Of a stretch of DNA of 64,000 nucleotides, positions 1-40,537 are shown one piece after another. A model generated the notes under the pieces. It did no database searches, was not told the DNA's origin, and saw only the letters and a list, made by a program, of their open reading frames with translations. Numbering within the stretch: the stretch's first letter is position 1; each line of letters begins with the position of its first letter. This stretch comes from Branchiostoma belcheri (lineage: Eukaryota; Chordata; Leptocardii; Amphioxiformes; Branchiostomatidae), in the NCBI RefSeq assembly GCF_001625305.1, contig NW_017803046.1, forward strand, positions 2,715,520 to 2,779,519, given 5' to 3'. The position numbers were made by a program, and so were the translations under genes.

Positions 1-72
1 CTCACCAATGCTGACGAAAGGACCGACCAGTTTAACAATGGATGACCACTTTTATAGGAAAAGTTGACTTAC

Positions 73-3000
73 TTCCTTTCCCAGGTACTGTGCGATGTTG
101 CCATGTCTAAAATGAGGAGTGGGCTGTACCCCTAGGATGGAGTATCCATATCTAGAAGTCACAGATTCCTCAAACAGGTAGATGGACATCAGAGCATCCT
201 CCTCTGCTACATAGGTTCTCAGGCTCAGTCTGCATTTTACATAGATCACAATACCATTGAAATAAAGATGGACTGCCCAGCACATCTCAATGTATCTTAT
301 GGATACAAAGGACAGTATCAATCATGAAAAAAAAAAACTTAGTGTGATTAGTATTGATCATAATTCTGTCAAGTGAAGAGAATAACATTTTGCAAGTTTT
401 CCTTTGATTTCTACCATTATCAGCTTTCTTCTTTTCTTTTCTACCTTTTTTTACCTATTACTTACTTTTCTTTGCTAATGACGGCACTGCCACAAAGAAA
501 CAAGCTCATTCCTTTCACCATCACAATATCATGCTACAAAAGACAACACTAGGCCACAGCAAGTAAATTTTATGGATGACATATTTATCTGCCATCCACG
601 TTCGGGCATGGCAACAGACATCTTTGCCCATTTTCAGCATGTTTACCACTTTCAAAATCCCCCCAAATCAGGCTAAAATTAATGTGCGTTCTGAAGTCAA
701 GACTTATATATAAGACATAAAGATTACTTGCTGTGGCCTTAACAAACACCATAGAACCAATTAATCTCTTTCCTTACTTTGCATGAGCCCCAGCTACAGC
801 AGTGATAGTTCTGAGAGCTGTGGGAGGGAAGGGGCAGCTCTGGATGCTGTTGGACCTCAGTCTGCGTGAGGAGACAAAGTACCCCTGGATCAGGTACTCA
901 GCCGTGGGGGTCAGCTGGGGCTGCAGGCAGCACGCAACCTGGAGAAACTACAGGTTCAAGGAAAAGTCCATGGTTTACATTTGTTATATACTAAATCACA
1001 TCGTATATAAGCCCTTACACATAACCACTACAGGTGTGCAAGCTTTTTACCCATAGAAATAATCATAAAAAATGAGACAGATCTAGAACTGAACTCATGT
1101 TCAGTGCATGTTCTGTACAAGTATTAAAACTGTAAAAGTAAAAAGTATCAATGTTTCTGTCATCAGACTCAATCTAACTTGACACATGGGTCTTGGTGAA
1201 AGCATAAACTAAGGCATTATACAAACAGTGTTCAATTTTCAACTACCAGTAACTGCACGACTCATTGGAGATGCAGAACACAGTGAAAGAGAGAGAGAGA
1301 GAGATTTGTTTTGATTTACCTGTTTGATGTCCTTTGCACTAAGAAGCTCACCAACATTCTCCAGGTCTTCTTCCTCAAGCGTTGCACAGTTCAGAATGTC
1401 CTCCACCAGCAGGCTCTCTGCATACATGTCCCCTGCCTCACTGGTACTGTCAGTGTAGCACACCAGACTGAAGCAGTCAGCCAGGGTCTTGGAAATGTTG
1501 CCTAGTTCCTACATGGTTCACAAGACAACAAAATAAGAATCTTCAAAAGACTTCAATATACATTAATTTTATAATGTCTACTAGTAGCATCCCAGGGTTG
1601 GTTTTCCTTAAATGCATTGAAGTTGAAGCAAACTTCTATACCATTTGTCTTTTAAGTTTAACTTATTACTTTTGTCATGTGGTGTAAAGGCTAAGAATTA
1701 CAGTCACAGACATCACCTGTTGGAGGAAGAGGTCTGCAGCTGCAGCTGCAGCTGGCTTCTTGCAGCTGTTTGGGTCTGTGTAGGCCCAAATGCTACACCT
1801 GATGGGCAGTTCTAAACTCTGGAGTACTCCACTGTCGCCATACTTCTTGGGTATCTGAAAACAAATTAGACTATCTGATAAGACTGGTCTGCATGGTTTT
1901 TCATCTGGAAGAAAGATTATCAGTGTATTACATAATATATATCATGAACTGTATAGCTGATGCTGGCATGATAAGATTTTGAAAACCTTTGCAAAAACAT
2001 AACATGTGTAACTGTGGATTTTTTTTGGCACAATGTATTAACATAATCTTCTCAGACTGAAAACTGGCAAATGGCATGTTGATTGCAAGCAGATACCAAA
2101 AGAAAACAAAAGACCTGCACAGTGACAGCTTCCTTCTCCATGACCCCCTGCAGACTAGACTGGACATCTCTCTTCACCTGTCCCAGGTCTCCTAGGAAAC
2201 AGCAGCCTCCATGGCTCAGGAGGAGGGAGCCTGCATCGATGCTGCAAGTCCCTACAGAGAGATTCAACATCTGAGTGAAAAGGCTAGGTTTTTTGCATGT
2301 TGTATGTTGTTCAGTGCCACTATGGGCTCTGTCAATATATAATGTATATGACTTTGTAAAGCTTTACAAATTTCTCTGATGATCTTTAGCATAAAGTGAC
2401 TGACCAATAAAAAAACTCTCTCCAACTCTGAAACAATTAAGTTATGGTAAGTTTAAGGTCATAGTTTTGAAACCTACCAGTGCCATGGGTGTCTTTAGTA
2501 ACCTTAGCAAAGAGGTGCTTGTCTGCAGTGTGGTGTACACATTGTGTGGACATGGCAGCACAGTAGGTCAGCAGTCTGGACAGCACCAGGGTGTCACTAC
2601 CTACTGCCATCACATGGAGACCTCCACTGTCTTTCTCCTCTTTAACCTGTGCAGAATTATAACGGACCATAATAAGTTATCTTTACTTCAGGATATAAGG
2701 AAGTGCAAGCACAGCATTGAATAGTATTCTTCAGGCATCCAACTCTGACTCTGCTTGCTAAATTGGAATGGGAAATATAAGTCTAATAAATTAAAAGAAA
2801 ATGAAGTATGTACAACCTTGTCATTAGAATGTGTTGACACCAGGCTTAGCAGCATGCTCATTTTTAGCTTGTGGTAGGTGCCTGGAGGGCTCACTGATGA
2901 TGCAAATGCAAAGGCCAGGCTGGCTGAAAATAAGAAAGACAAATTTATACCTCTCCTTGGTGCTGAATGATACATACTAACTCTACCATCCCTGTCCCTG

Positions 3001-5447
3001 GTGCTGAATGACACATACTAACTCTACCTTCCCTGTCCATGGTGCTGAATGACACATACTAACTCTACCTTCCCTGTCCTTGGTGCTGAATGACACATAC
3101 TAACTCTACCTTCCCTGTCCCTGGTGCTGAATGACACATACTAACTCTACCATCCCTGTCCTTAGTGCTGAATGACACACGCTAACTCTGCCATCCCTGT
3201 CCTTAGTGCTGAATGACACACACTAACTCTGCCATCCCTGTCCTTGGTGCTGAATCACACACACTAACTCTACCATCTTTGTCTCTGGTTCTAAATGTAG
3301 CACTACTCTGATACAAAGGAAGTCAATAAATGTTTATTTCATACCTGCAAAGCTGTAAGGAGAGCCCAGTCTGTCCTGGTACAGCCTTGCCACACTATCA
3401 GGGAGGACTAAAGTCGAAGATGGCTGGACAGCTTGTTTAACTACAGAATTTGCCTCGATAGACATGGTGATATCTCCCCTGTATCTGTCTATTGTAGGGA
3501 TACCTGCAAATAGTATGACAGCAACTGAGATTGATTTTTCTAAAATGCCATTTGTACAATATATTGTAGATGATTGTTGATATGGTTCAACCTTGCTTTT
3601 GGCTTTTAAGCCATGTTTGAATGGTGCCATGAAAATGTCTAATTTTATCATCAGATGACACAATGAATTCTGCAAAGTAAACACTTTGGACTGAAGCAAT
3701 AAATCTACATAGCTAAATGCAAAATTGTTTACTCCAAAATATTTTTGCACTCACCTACCACAGTGTAGCACCCTCCCATCTGTATCCCCTGTACCAGTTC
3801 CTCCCTGAGGAACACAGTAACAGCCTGGTGTCTCCTGCCTGCTGTATCATCAGGAGACCAGGAGAGACCAGACATCGCAGCAGGGTCCAGCATCTTCACA
3901 ACCCTCTTGTCTGCCAAGATTCGACATGAGATGTCCTCCTCTAGAGTGTTTCCACAGTAATGGCACTGAAAGTCTGGTCTAAAGAGGATCAGCACAGAAG
4001 TTAGTTTCTAGGCCCTAGTTCCTCCTGCAATGTTTTCTGTTACATGTGACAACATTCTGGAAAGCACACATGCAGTCCTGTGCTTTTTGGAGTCTAAATG
4101 ACCTACAAATCTAGAAAAGGTATAAAAGGCTTTAAAATGTCAGACTCTATGTATCAATCTATTTGAAGAGTAAAGGTTGCAATACATGAATCCTCTGCAT
4201 TTGTCTGGTGTAAGGATCAATTAGGAGTGCATTAAATTGCACTGTACAAATGACAGAGAATCTTTCTAACTGACTCCAAGCCTATGCCTCTGCTGACCAC
4301 CCCTACCTGATAGTCCTGGACTCGCTGGCCCCTGCTGTGTGCAGTCTGATGTAGGTGTAAGGTTCTGAACCCACACATCCTGACTCTGGGCACTGGTACC
4401 GCGCACTTTGGGTGTACTGTATCACATTGGTCATGGAACTCACTATGCCTTCAAACTGGAAGTACCTGCAATGGTAAAAATCCATCGTGACAGTGAAGTT
4501 CTCTCATGGATTCAACCAAGCAACATTATGTATTTAGTGAAGTTAATTTTCTTCTCCCTAAGAAATTATAATCATCAAAACATTCTTACATCCTTCATAT
4601 GATCATATGATCTATGCAAAACTTTACTCTAGGTACAACTCAAGTCAACATTTATAATGTCTAAGCACAAAACCATAATAGAAGAGAGATGCTTTGACAA
4701 TAAAACACATGTGGTAACTGGAACTTTTGACAAAATTTTGAATCCAGCTACTGCTACCTCTGCTGCACTGCCTGACAAGACAAGTCGGTGAGGTTGAGTG
4801 AGTAGGATGGGAGGGAGGGAAGGGTTGGGATGGAAAGGTGGACCAGGATCTGGGTAAGAAATTAAAAGGGGTCATCAAAAAGGCATCTTATTATACATGT
4901 ATTTGTAGATTAGTCATGTGATACATCTAAGATGTTGGTGTGCCTCTAGCTACAATAGAGTTAACAATTCAGTTAATAAATCATTAATGAAATGTAACTG
5001 TACTAGATGTTCATTTTTTCATGAACAGACAATGAGCCATTTTGTAGCTTATATTTAATTCATAATTATAAAGAATAAAAGAAAAATGTGCCTGGAGACA
5101 AGCTGCTAGTCAATAAACTAATCAATAATCTAATAATTTCCCGTTTAATATACCTGATTGCGAGACTCCACCTGTGGAATCAAGTCCAACGCCTTTATAG
5201 AAAAGTACACAACATCTTGGAAGATTCTCCCAGCATCCAGGGGGTAATGGAGGACCAGGTTTCCCAGAGTGGAGTCAAAGTTGACCAGATCTACAGGGTC
5301 CACAGTCAGGATAAAACGGAACACTGCGCTGGGCTTGTCCTGGGTACTCTCTATCTCAGCTCGAGCTCTACAGTCCTGGAGGAGTTTCTGTAGAGCTCCT
5401 GTTCTGTCCAGGTACTCAACGGCTGACTCTTCTAGGGAGGTCTGCAT
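73..5447 (-). CDS. MCMDC2: MCM domain-containing protein 2-like (3' end outside window)
   Basis: Minus-strand gene rebuilt from 12 coding exons with GT-AG introns: 5447-5154, 4849-4758, 4465-4307, 3978-3755, 3503-3345, 2923-2817, 2646-2478, 2251-2115, 1854-1717, 1508-1320, 938-778, 229-73. They join in one frame to 662 codons. The start is the ATG at 5447, directly after a TTTTTCAG acceptor, so the 5' UTR is spliced. Recognisable family stretches are QYTQSARYQCPESGC, ASESRTIR, DAGSLLLSHGGCCFLGDLG and GYFVSSRRLR. The zinc-ribbon-like Cys pairs are CPESGC and CHYC. The ATPase core is degenerate: no GK[ST] Walker A, and GD where active MCMs have DE. In vertebrates MCMDC2 acts in meiotic recombination and synapsis; that role here is by homology. 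The vertebrate protein is about 680 aa, so only some 20 residues should lie beyond the left edge. An Ala run (six Ala) lies in exon 9. Confidence 0.9.
551..739. mobile_element. MITE with 16-bp terminal inverted repeats (GGCCACA family)
   Basis: AGGCCACAGCAAGTAA at 551-566 is the exact reverse complement of 724-739. The 189-bp element lies in the intron between MCMDC2 exons 938-778 and 229-73. Its left end continues TTTATGGATGAC, and nearly the same start recurs at 14525 and, more diverged, at 14196 inside the PNPLA gene, so this is a dispersed family. No coding capacity. The target duplication is not clear. Confidence 0.8.
1285..1304. repeat. (GA)n microsatellite
   Basis: A short GA run lies just beyond the donor side of MCMDC2 exon 1508-1320. 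Confidence 0.8.
2958..3290. repeat. 41-bp minisatellite in MCMDC2 intron
   Basis: About eight head-to-tail copies of a 41-bp unit start at 2958, 2999, 3040, 3081, 3122, 3163, 3204 and 3245, followed by a decayed partial copy. The unit begins TGGTGCTGAATGACACA. Copies differ by a few substitutions. The array sits in the intron between MCMDC2 coding exons 3503-3345 and 2923-2817. It has no spacers of constant length between unlike sequences, so it is an ordinary tandem repeat. Confidence 0.95.
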
Positions 5448-6194
5448 TCTGAAAAAGCTATTAAAGGTGGAGAAGTGTGTGAATTAGTGTTTATGTTTTA
5501 GTATTTTTAATCTTTTTTCTCACCGAATAATTGTCAATTCATAATAAGGAAATTTACCATGTCCAAGTTTGATGATTAAGATGTAAAAACTACTAAAAGT
5601 TGTTAACGGTTACATGTAGATGAAGAATTGTGGAAACTGTAATCAAAGAAATTGGATTATGATCTTCATAATAATGACATATAAATACAAATTGTACTGT
5701 AAAATTTCATGAATAAATAACAAGAGCCTTATCTAATCTTTCTTTGATTGAATACCGAACATCTAAATGCTGGGCACACTAAAATCAACAACAGCAAACA
5801 CTCATGATCAGTGACACTGGACTTTTTAAAGGCATTTTTCAATAGGGGAATCATTATTTGTCAGGTACACTTTCTTTATCATTAAAGCAAATATAAAATA
5901 GACTCCATCTATAAATAAATCAGTAGAAAGCTTGATAGATCACTAGAGATCGAGATTGTTGCTGGGCTGGGGGTAATGTTATCATTGTCACCATTTAATG
6001 TCCCTGGGGGAATCAAGTGACATCTGATCTATACAAAACTCATTTTCCCATTTACCCAGTGGCATTCAAATGCTAATCTGTTCCTGCAGTGTGTGTTTTG
6101 TAACCTACAAAGTACCACCTAAAACATACAATCAATTTATGTGTAACTTTAGCTAAAAATCACCGAAAACAAACGTTAACGTTACCGACGTTAC

Positions 6195-6260
6195 CTCTGC
6201 TCCAGCTGGCTGTTAGTGCTTTAACTTCCCGCCAAAAGGGGCGTGTCGTATGACGTCATT
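6195..6260 (-). promoter_or_regulatory. MCMDC2 promoter/first noncoding exon region with CRE and E2F-like site
   Basis: A perfect cAMP-response element TGACGTCA lies at 6251-6258 and an E2F-like TTCCCGCC at 6226-6233. A good minus-strand donor (CAGAG|GTAACG) at 6195/6194 fits a short noncoding first exon spliced to the acceptor upstream of the ATG at 5447. CRE/CREM and E2F sites are common in germ-cell and replication-type promoters. The link to MCMDC2 is inferred from position; the transcription start is not visible. Confidence 0.55.
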
Positions 6261-6700
6261 AAAATGACATTTTATGGTGCTCCAAACGACTTCTTCGCCA
6301 ACGTCAGAGTTTCACTGCTTTTGAAAAAGAACGAACAGCAAATTCTGAGCAAAACTTGTTCAACAGTAAGACTACAGAGCTTCCTGATGAAGAGGAGAAA
6401 AAGATACGCTGTCAACATTGACAAAGTTATCTTGTCTGAATATATTCCGAACCTACTATTAATCATTATTCTTATAGGGGGATTTCAAATATTACCACAA
6501 TATCTTATAAAATGCAGAGCAATCTTACGCACGATATATATTATATAAATTATCTTTTGAATATATTGAGTTCCAGTAAATTCCTCCTTATCAATTTTTA
6601 TGTACGCAGGATAGATTTCAAAAGCTCTCCTGGGAATAAACACAGCTGCCCCCCCTCCAGTATTGTCATTGAGCTCGTCCAAATAGTCAAAACATTCAAA
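6201..6700. promoter_or_regulatory. Divergent intergenic region between MCMDC2 and PNPLA6/7
   Basis: About 500 bp separate the inferred first exon of MCMDC2 (minus) from the start codon of the PNPLA gene (plus). It holds the CRE and E2F-like sites on the MCMDC2 side and AAAATGGCGGCC, a YY1-type motif, across the PNPLA start codon at 6697-6708. I see no TATA box that I would trust. A shared bidirectional promoter is an inference. Confidence 0.5.
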
Positions 6701-34735
<28,035 letters not shown>

Positions 34736-37143
34736 AACAGGAAGTCGTACCATTGGAACAGGAAGTGATGTCATCATCACCATGACAACAGGGATGCCTC
34801 TCAACTTGCCTTTCAGTAGCCATATTGTTGTGTACAGGTGTGGTAGGTGATCACAAAATGTTAACCTTTTATGTGATAACCAGAAAACATAGAGTGTTCC
34901 TAATGCTCAAGTTAAAACTGCCAGAAGAGTACAGGATACACATGTATCACTAATGCAGGGCCAGTAATTGTTGATCAATACATATTATATTTAAGAAGTT
35001 GTGACTTAATACAGTTACAGTAGCTTCTTCTGTTATTTCCGTGCTATTCCAACTTGTTGCCTAATGCTGCTTGATAACCTAGCAATTTGTGATTTAATAT
35101 TGACAGCTCTCAAATTACAATTATAATTGAAAGAATAATACTATCCAAGCCATTAGTTAAGAACAAGAGGCTCAAAGTAAACGACTTAGCAAGCATATTG
35201 TGTATACATGTATATGTTGTCATAGCTAATCATTACATATAAGTTATGGAAAGTTTGCCATTCCTTGCTAATTGACAGTGTTGAGAAAAGAGCTTTTAAT
35301 TGGAGAGTGATTAGCCATATTGATTGGATTGGATTTTCTTGTCTCTCAAAATGAATTGGTTTGAATTCTTTGCTTTCTCTTTTGGTTTGTTATTTATTTG
35401 TTTTTAGACAGTTGCTGTAGGTTTGCTGTGTTTTAGTTTCCTTTTTTAGTATTATTTAACATTTTTTGTGTGGTTTGGGAAAGTTGTTGTACAGAGATTT
35501 ATTTCAACAGAGTATTTATCTTCTCATATATTGTTTAGCCATGAAAATGATTACAGGTATGATGATAACATCCTATTAATATTATATTGTATTAATGTAG
35601 GCCTTGTAATTAATGCCTGCAATAAGCTGGTAATTTTCTAAATCCTACTTTTCAGAGATGATGGCCATGATGGCATACATGTATGAATGAACTTTTTGAG
35701 TTCAACCATTTCCTGTGCTGTGTAGTGGTTTTACTACTACTTTTAGTTACTAGCATCCCTGCCTCTGGATCACAAGGTTGTAGGTTCAAATCCCATCATC
35801 ATTTTCTGAACCCTAATCTGCACATCACATGGGAACACTGTAGCCTCTTGGCTCCATGTTTAAGGTGCAGATTTGTATTGCAGCATGATGGGAGACAAGC
35901 AGATGATGCATCTGTATTTTGCTATATCCTTGCAGTGGCTACATAGCTGCTATCATACATGTAATTGTAGTGTTTCTCAATTGGATTGATATTTTGTAGT
36001 TGTAGGGTAGCTTTGCACAAGCTGCTCTTGATATCTTGTACAAGTTACAAGTTGGCTTTGCTATAAGCTTGACGCCGGGATGTTAATATTAATGAGCAAA
36101 AGTTTTGTAGTCTAGGAGTTTTTTGGTTGCCAAAATTGTAAATGCTGGAAAGATAACATGACTATTTGCCAACTAAAATAGCCATTGTTTGTTTCATTAA
36201 TTTCACATGGCACCTTGTCTTCTTTCATGTTTACTTGATAAATGAACTTAAAGCCCACAGATAAAAATCAGTACTCAAGAAAACCATAGACATGAATACA
36301 GTATAGTTATATTTATTCTCTTCTGAGGCACACTTTTTTCCACATACTTAAAACAATAGATATTCTCCAGGCTTCTATATGACAGGAACACATTTTTTTC
36401 TTTTTGTTGTGTTTGCTACAAAAATTGTGTATGCCTAGATATTTAACATTTATTTAGATTAAACTCTCAAAATATATATAATACTGTGTTATATACAGTC
36501 AATTCTTGCTGTTTATATTTCCACATGCTCTTGACATCTAACACTGTAAGAATTCTATCAGTAGTCAAAAAGAAATACAGTACTATCTGTAATTTCTCTG
36601 TGATGAGCACACTGGTACCGAGCACTGCCAAGTTTGTAAAATCTGCCTGCCTTAAAATTTAAGTAATCTGTCAGCATTTAAGTCTGAGTGGTTGATGCCA
36701 ATCAACTCTGGTAAAGATTAAATGAACACATAGTTGTCTTCAGCTGCCCTTGACAAGATAGTACACTGTGCTGACTCTGCAACAATATTTCCACAGTCTG
36801 TCAGAGATTTTCTGACATCTGTCATTTTCTGGCACAAAACAAAACAAAACAAAGCTAGCTGAGGTATTACTGAATGCAACAAAATATCGTCTTACTTTTC
36901 CCACATTTGAATCTGCATTGTTCCATGCATAGATTGCAACATTGCTGATCTGACATACACATGCATGTACATATACTGGACAGTTCACAATAGCACCAAG
37001 TCTGATAATCTCATCATAATACTTAACATGCATGTATTCTTAGGCTTGAAATAAATATTGCCATGTAATATATTTATTTTCCTGACCATCTATGAAAGGA
37101 ACCCGTGATATCTCTATAATACATATAAAGAAAAACATACAAC
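34736..37143. other. Intergenic/3' UTR stretch between convergent PNPLA and zinc-finger genes
   Basis: Starts as the PNPLA 3' UTR; no strong AATAAA close to the stop. ATTAAA lies at 36717 and AATAAA at 37050 on the plus strand; TTTATT at 37073-37078 gives AATAAA on the minus strand about 70 bases past the zinc-finger stop. Contains one SINE (35705-35945). The genes converge here, so their 3' ends may overlap. Confidence 0.5.
35705..35945 (+). mobile_element. tRNA-derived SINE
   Basis: Head with A-box-like TGTAGTGGTTTTAC and perfect B box GGTTCAAATCC at 35783-35793, preceded by CATCCCTGCCTCTGGATCAC, typical of the anticodon side of tRNA-derived heads. The body ends in a short, poorly defined tail. 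Confidence 0.65.
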
Positions 37144-40100
37144 TCAAAATAGGTCTTCTTGGACAAGCTTTTGGAAACCCTGACCTGGCTTCCGACCTCT
37201 CCTCCTATGACCTGCCCCTTGCAGTTTGAACTTCATTTGCATATTTGCAAAGTCTTCCGGCTGTTCCTTCTGCCGGGTCTTGGCTGCCTGCTTCAGCCTC
37301 TGCTTGGTCTCCTTGTTGACCTTGAACTTGAGAAACCCGTGAAAGTCGTTGCCCGGTTCAGAGTTGGCCCTGTCGCGTAGCTGTACGCTGTAGTACGGCA
37401 TGCCGCCGATGACGGGGGTCAGGGCGGGCGGCGTGGGCTTGGCAGAGCGGAAGGTCATGAGCGTCCCTCCGTTTCCCGTCTCTCGTGATGCCGTCACCTG
37501 CAGGGACTGGTAGGCGTCCTCGGCAGACCCTGTCATGGGACTTGGAGATGTTGATGTTATATTTCCACTTGTAGAGGAGGTGGCAGAACTTGTTGCCGGT
37601 ACTGCGTCACTTTTAATGTCCTCCTGTGTGGTTACTGCTGGGTTGTTAGCGGTAGAGTTTGCGCCCTGAATGAGCGCCTCCACGCTCTGCAGCTCGGACA
37701 GGTGCGCGGTGCGGATGTGTGCCTCCATCGCGTCCCGGTCCTGGTCAATCCGCCCGCACAGTTTACACTTCATGGCGCAGCCCACGTCGGCGACGTCCGC
37801 GGTGACGCCGGACTGCAGGTGCTTCTCCATGTGGTCCCTGCGCCGCGTGGTGTACTTACACTGCTCGCAGAACAGCAGCTGTTTCCCCGGGTGGCTGGTC
37901 ACCACGTGCTGGATCAGCTCCTGCTGTCCCTCGTAGGAATCCCCGCAGATCTGACAGATGTACTTGCTGTACCTGATGACGTTCTTACACCCGGGCGTGA
38001 CCTTCGCCGTCTCCGAGGCTGACTCCTTGCCAGGACTGGCGTGCTTGTTGGCGTGTAGGGCGAGTAGATTTGCGTTGTTGGAGGTGAAGGGAGATTCGGG
38101 ACACTTGTTGGGTTTGCTGGAGTTGTGGTTCTTGACGATGTGTCGGTACAGCACTGCTGAGTTGGACGTCACAAACCCGCAGTGGAAACAACTCTTCAAC
38201 CCACCATGTACCTGTGGACATGACATAGTACAATGTATCAGTCTGTCTGTTCATACAGTAGTTAACTTCAGTTGTTTGTGCACCATGTTGCAACAAAGTT
38301 GGTACTTCGCTAGAAACTTTTTTCCTTTGAAATTTCCTTAGAAACAGACCACAGTTGGTCCAAATAAACAGTCATATTAAACATACGCTTGTGCCTTGTG
38401 ACAGCAAGAATGAGAGCAACTGTTAACAAGACTTGCCAGATGCAGTGACCATAACCCACCTTCATGTGTTGTAGGAAGCCTGGTCCCCAGCTGCAGGTGA
38501 AGTTACAGATGGAGCAGGTGTAGTCCTTGGACACCCTGTCACCCCCTACTGACAAGTGGCGCAGTCTGTGTGCCTTCAGCAGCTGCTTGCTGGCAGCCTG
38601 AAGTAAAGTAATAGTCATACATCACTCATAAATATTTAAAAAAAAAAACTGAGGGAAACAATGTTACACAGACAAAGAAATGTATATTGAAATGCAAAAG
38701 AAACTGCATGAAAGTTTCCGTACCTGATAGCTACAGTGCTGGCACTTGAAGGGTTTGTCCAGGCAGTGTTTGCTGTACACATGCTGCTTCAGGGTGCTCC
38801 AGATGTTGGTGGCATGGCCACAATAGATACACTTGTACCCTCCTGTGTAGGTACGGAAGAATAGAGGTTATTCACAGTCACTGTACATTGCAAAGCCATG
38901 TACATGCACTGCATCAAGAAATACTTCTACTAGCAGTATCTAGTGACTTGTCACTCAAACCCCAGAGGCCCAGACATTTATATACCATTTACATGTACTT
39001 CTCTAATGGCTGGTAGCTCCTGAATCAATTTGCAATTGTAACTTCCATAACTGTAAGAAGTCTTTCACCTGAAATATTGGATAAGACAGAGATTTTAGAT
39101 CTACAATGTAGTAATCTAACTCCTGTCCATGTAAAGGTCATGGAAGAAGCACTGACCTTGATCAGAGTGACACTTCAGGTGGAAGTCTAGATCCTCAGCA
39201 GTCTTGAAGGATCTCCGATCACACTTGGGGCACTTGTACTCAATCCAGGACGTCTCCTTGGTCAGCCACTCCCCGCTGTCAGCCTGCTGTGTCTCTGATT
39301 GGCTCTCCTCCATAGCCGCATCTGTTGCCATGGAGACGGTCCTGGCGATCCTGGGCACGACGTCATCGGAGCCGCCGCCCTTGCTGGCGTCCTTCTGCAC
39401 CATGTGCATGAGGTGGATCTTCTTGACGAAGCCCTCCCTGGTGCGCAGGGCGGCCATGCCGGGGTGCTTCTCCAGCTCCTTCTGCAGAACCGGGTGGAAC
39501 TGCGGCAGGCCGCCCTCCGACATGGTGTCCAGACGCGCGGGGAGACCCGGCACGACCGCGCTGTTCCCAGCGAGACAGAAAACGTCCATGTCTTCCTCGG
39601 ACGAGGGGACGTCCACTTCCGAGTCATTCCCTGAGTGTTCGCTGCTGTTGTAGTGAGGAGAGTATTTCCCCTGGGGTGGGGAGTCCCTCCCCGGGGAGGA
39701 CAGGTGAACTCTCCCCGGCTGGTCCTGGGAGGAGTCTGGGCTCATCTGTGGTTCACTACCCGCTGGGCTCTGCTTCCCTGAGGGTGGCTGGGTGGGGGAC
39801 ATGGCCACGTCCTTCCGAACAGGCTCGTACGAGACAAACGGCCACTTGTCTATCCGACACAGCTCCATGTCATCCTGGGGCTCAGTCTTGATGCTGCGGA
39901 GACCGTCACTCAAACTAGTCAGTCTGTTCACAGCTGGGATTGAGGTGTTCTGAGGAGGCTGTAGGCACCCTCTTGGGCACCCATCCTGGGAGGGTTGCAT
40001 ACATCCACAGGGAGAAGAGCAGTCTTCCTTCTCCTTCTTCACTTTGACCTCAGAAAATCCTGGTAGGGAGACTTTTGGTTCCTGAGGTGTTGTGGACACC

Positions 40101-40537
40101 TGAGTTGTGATACTGGGGTTATTCTGCAAGGGCGCAGGGTGTGTTGATGCATCCTTATCGCTCAACCTGTGTGTTTTGGCTGACAAGTCCATGGGGTTAC
40201 AGTCTATTTCTGAGTTGACCTCTGACCCTGCGGGTAAACCAACCTGTGGCATGCTCCTCCCACAATGCACCTGTCTGACATGTTCCAGCACCGTTATTTT
40301 CTCAGAAGTGTAAAATCTGCACTCCTTACACTTGAAGACTTCAATAACAATAGTCTCTATCATGTCTTCTGCGTTGCCATCATAGTTGACTGTTGGGTTT
40401 GAATGGTCCAATGAGAAAGGTGCTTCCTCCCTAAGATGTAGCTGAGGATGATAACTGTTGAGAAGGGAGAGTCCCATGCTCCCATTGGTCAGGGGAAGTG
40501 ATGAACTGTGGTCCATTCTGGGTGTGTCTGGATGCAT
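37144..40537 (-). CDS. C2H2 zinc-finger protein, unassigned subfamily
   Basis: Four coding exons on the minus strand: 40537-39157, 38842-38724, 38597-38460, 38211-37144, in phase, 902 codons with the stop. The start at 40537 is the first in-frame ATG after the acceptor at 40636, in a GCCATG context. An upstream noncoding exon probably ends at the AAGAAG|GTGGGT donor near 41213. Fingers: FKCKECRFYTSEK near residue 68, YKCPKCDRRSFKT near 436, YKCIYCGHATNIW and FKCQHCSYQ (exon 3), YTCSICNFTCSWG (exon 4), SCFHCGFVTSN, YICQICGDSYEG, LFCEQCKYTTRRR and MKCKLCGRID (exon 5). Long Pro/Ser-rich spacers separate them; the C-terminus is basic with RRRGRKPGQG, an AT-hook-like motif. Likely a nuclear DNA-binding regulator. 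I could not place it in a named family. Confidence 0.85.

Noticed and set aside
2958..3290. Regular 41-bp repeats that might suggest a CRISPR array
   Set aside because: Units are head-to-tail with no unique spacers, in an animal intron.
6243..6548. 101-codon ORF between MCMDC2 and PNPLA
   Set aside because: AT-rich promoter interval; no splice or homology support.
39204..39653. 149-codon plus-strand ORF
   Set aside because: Antisense shadow of the GC-rich zinc-finger exon.
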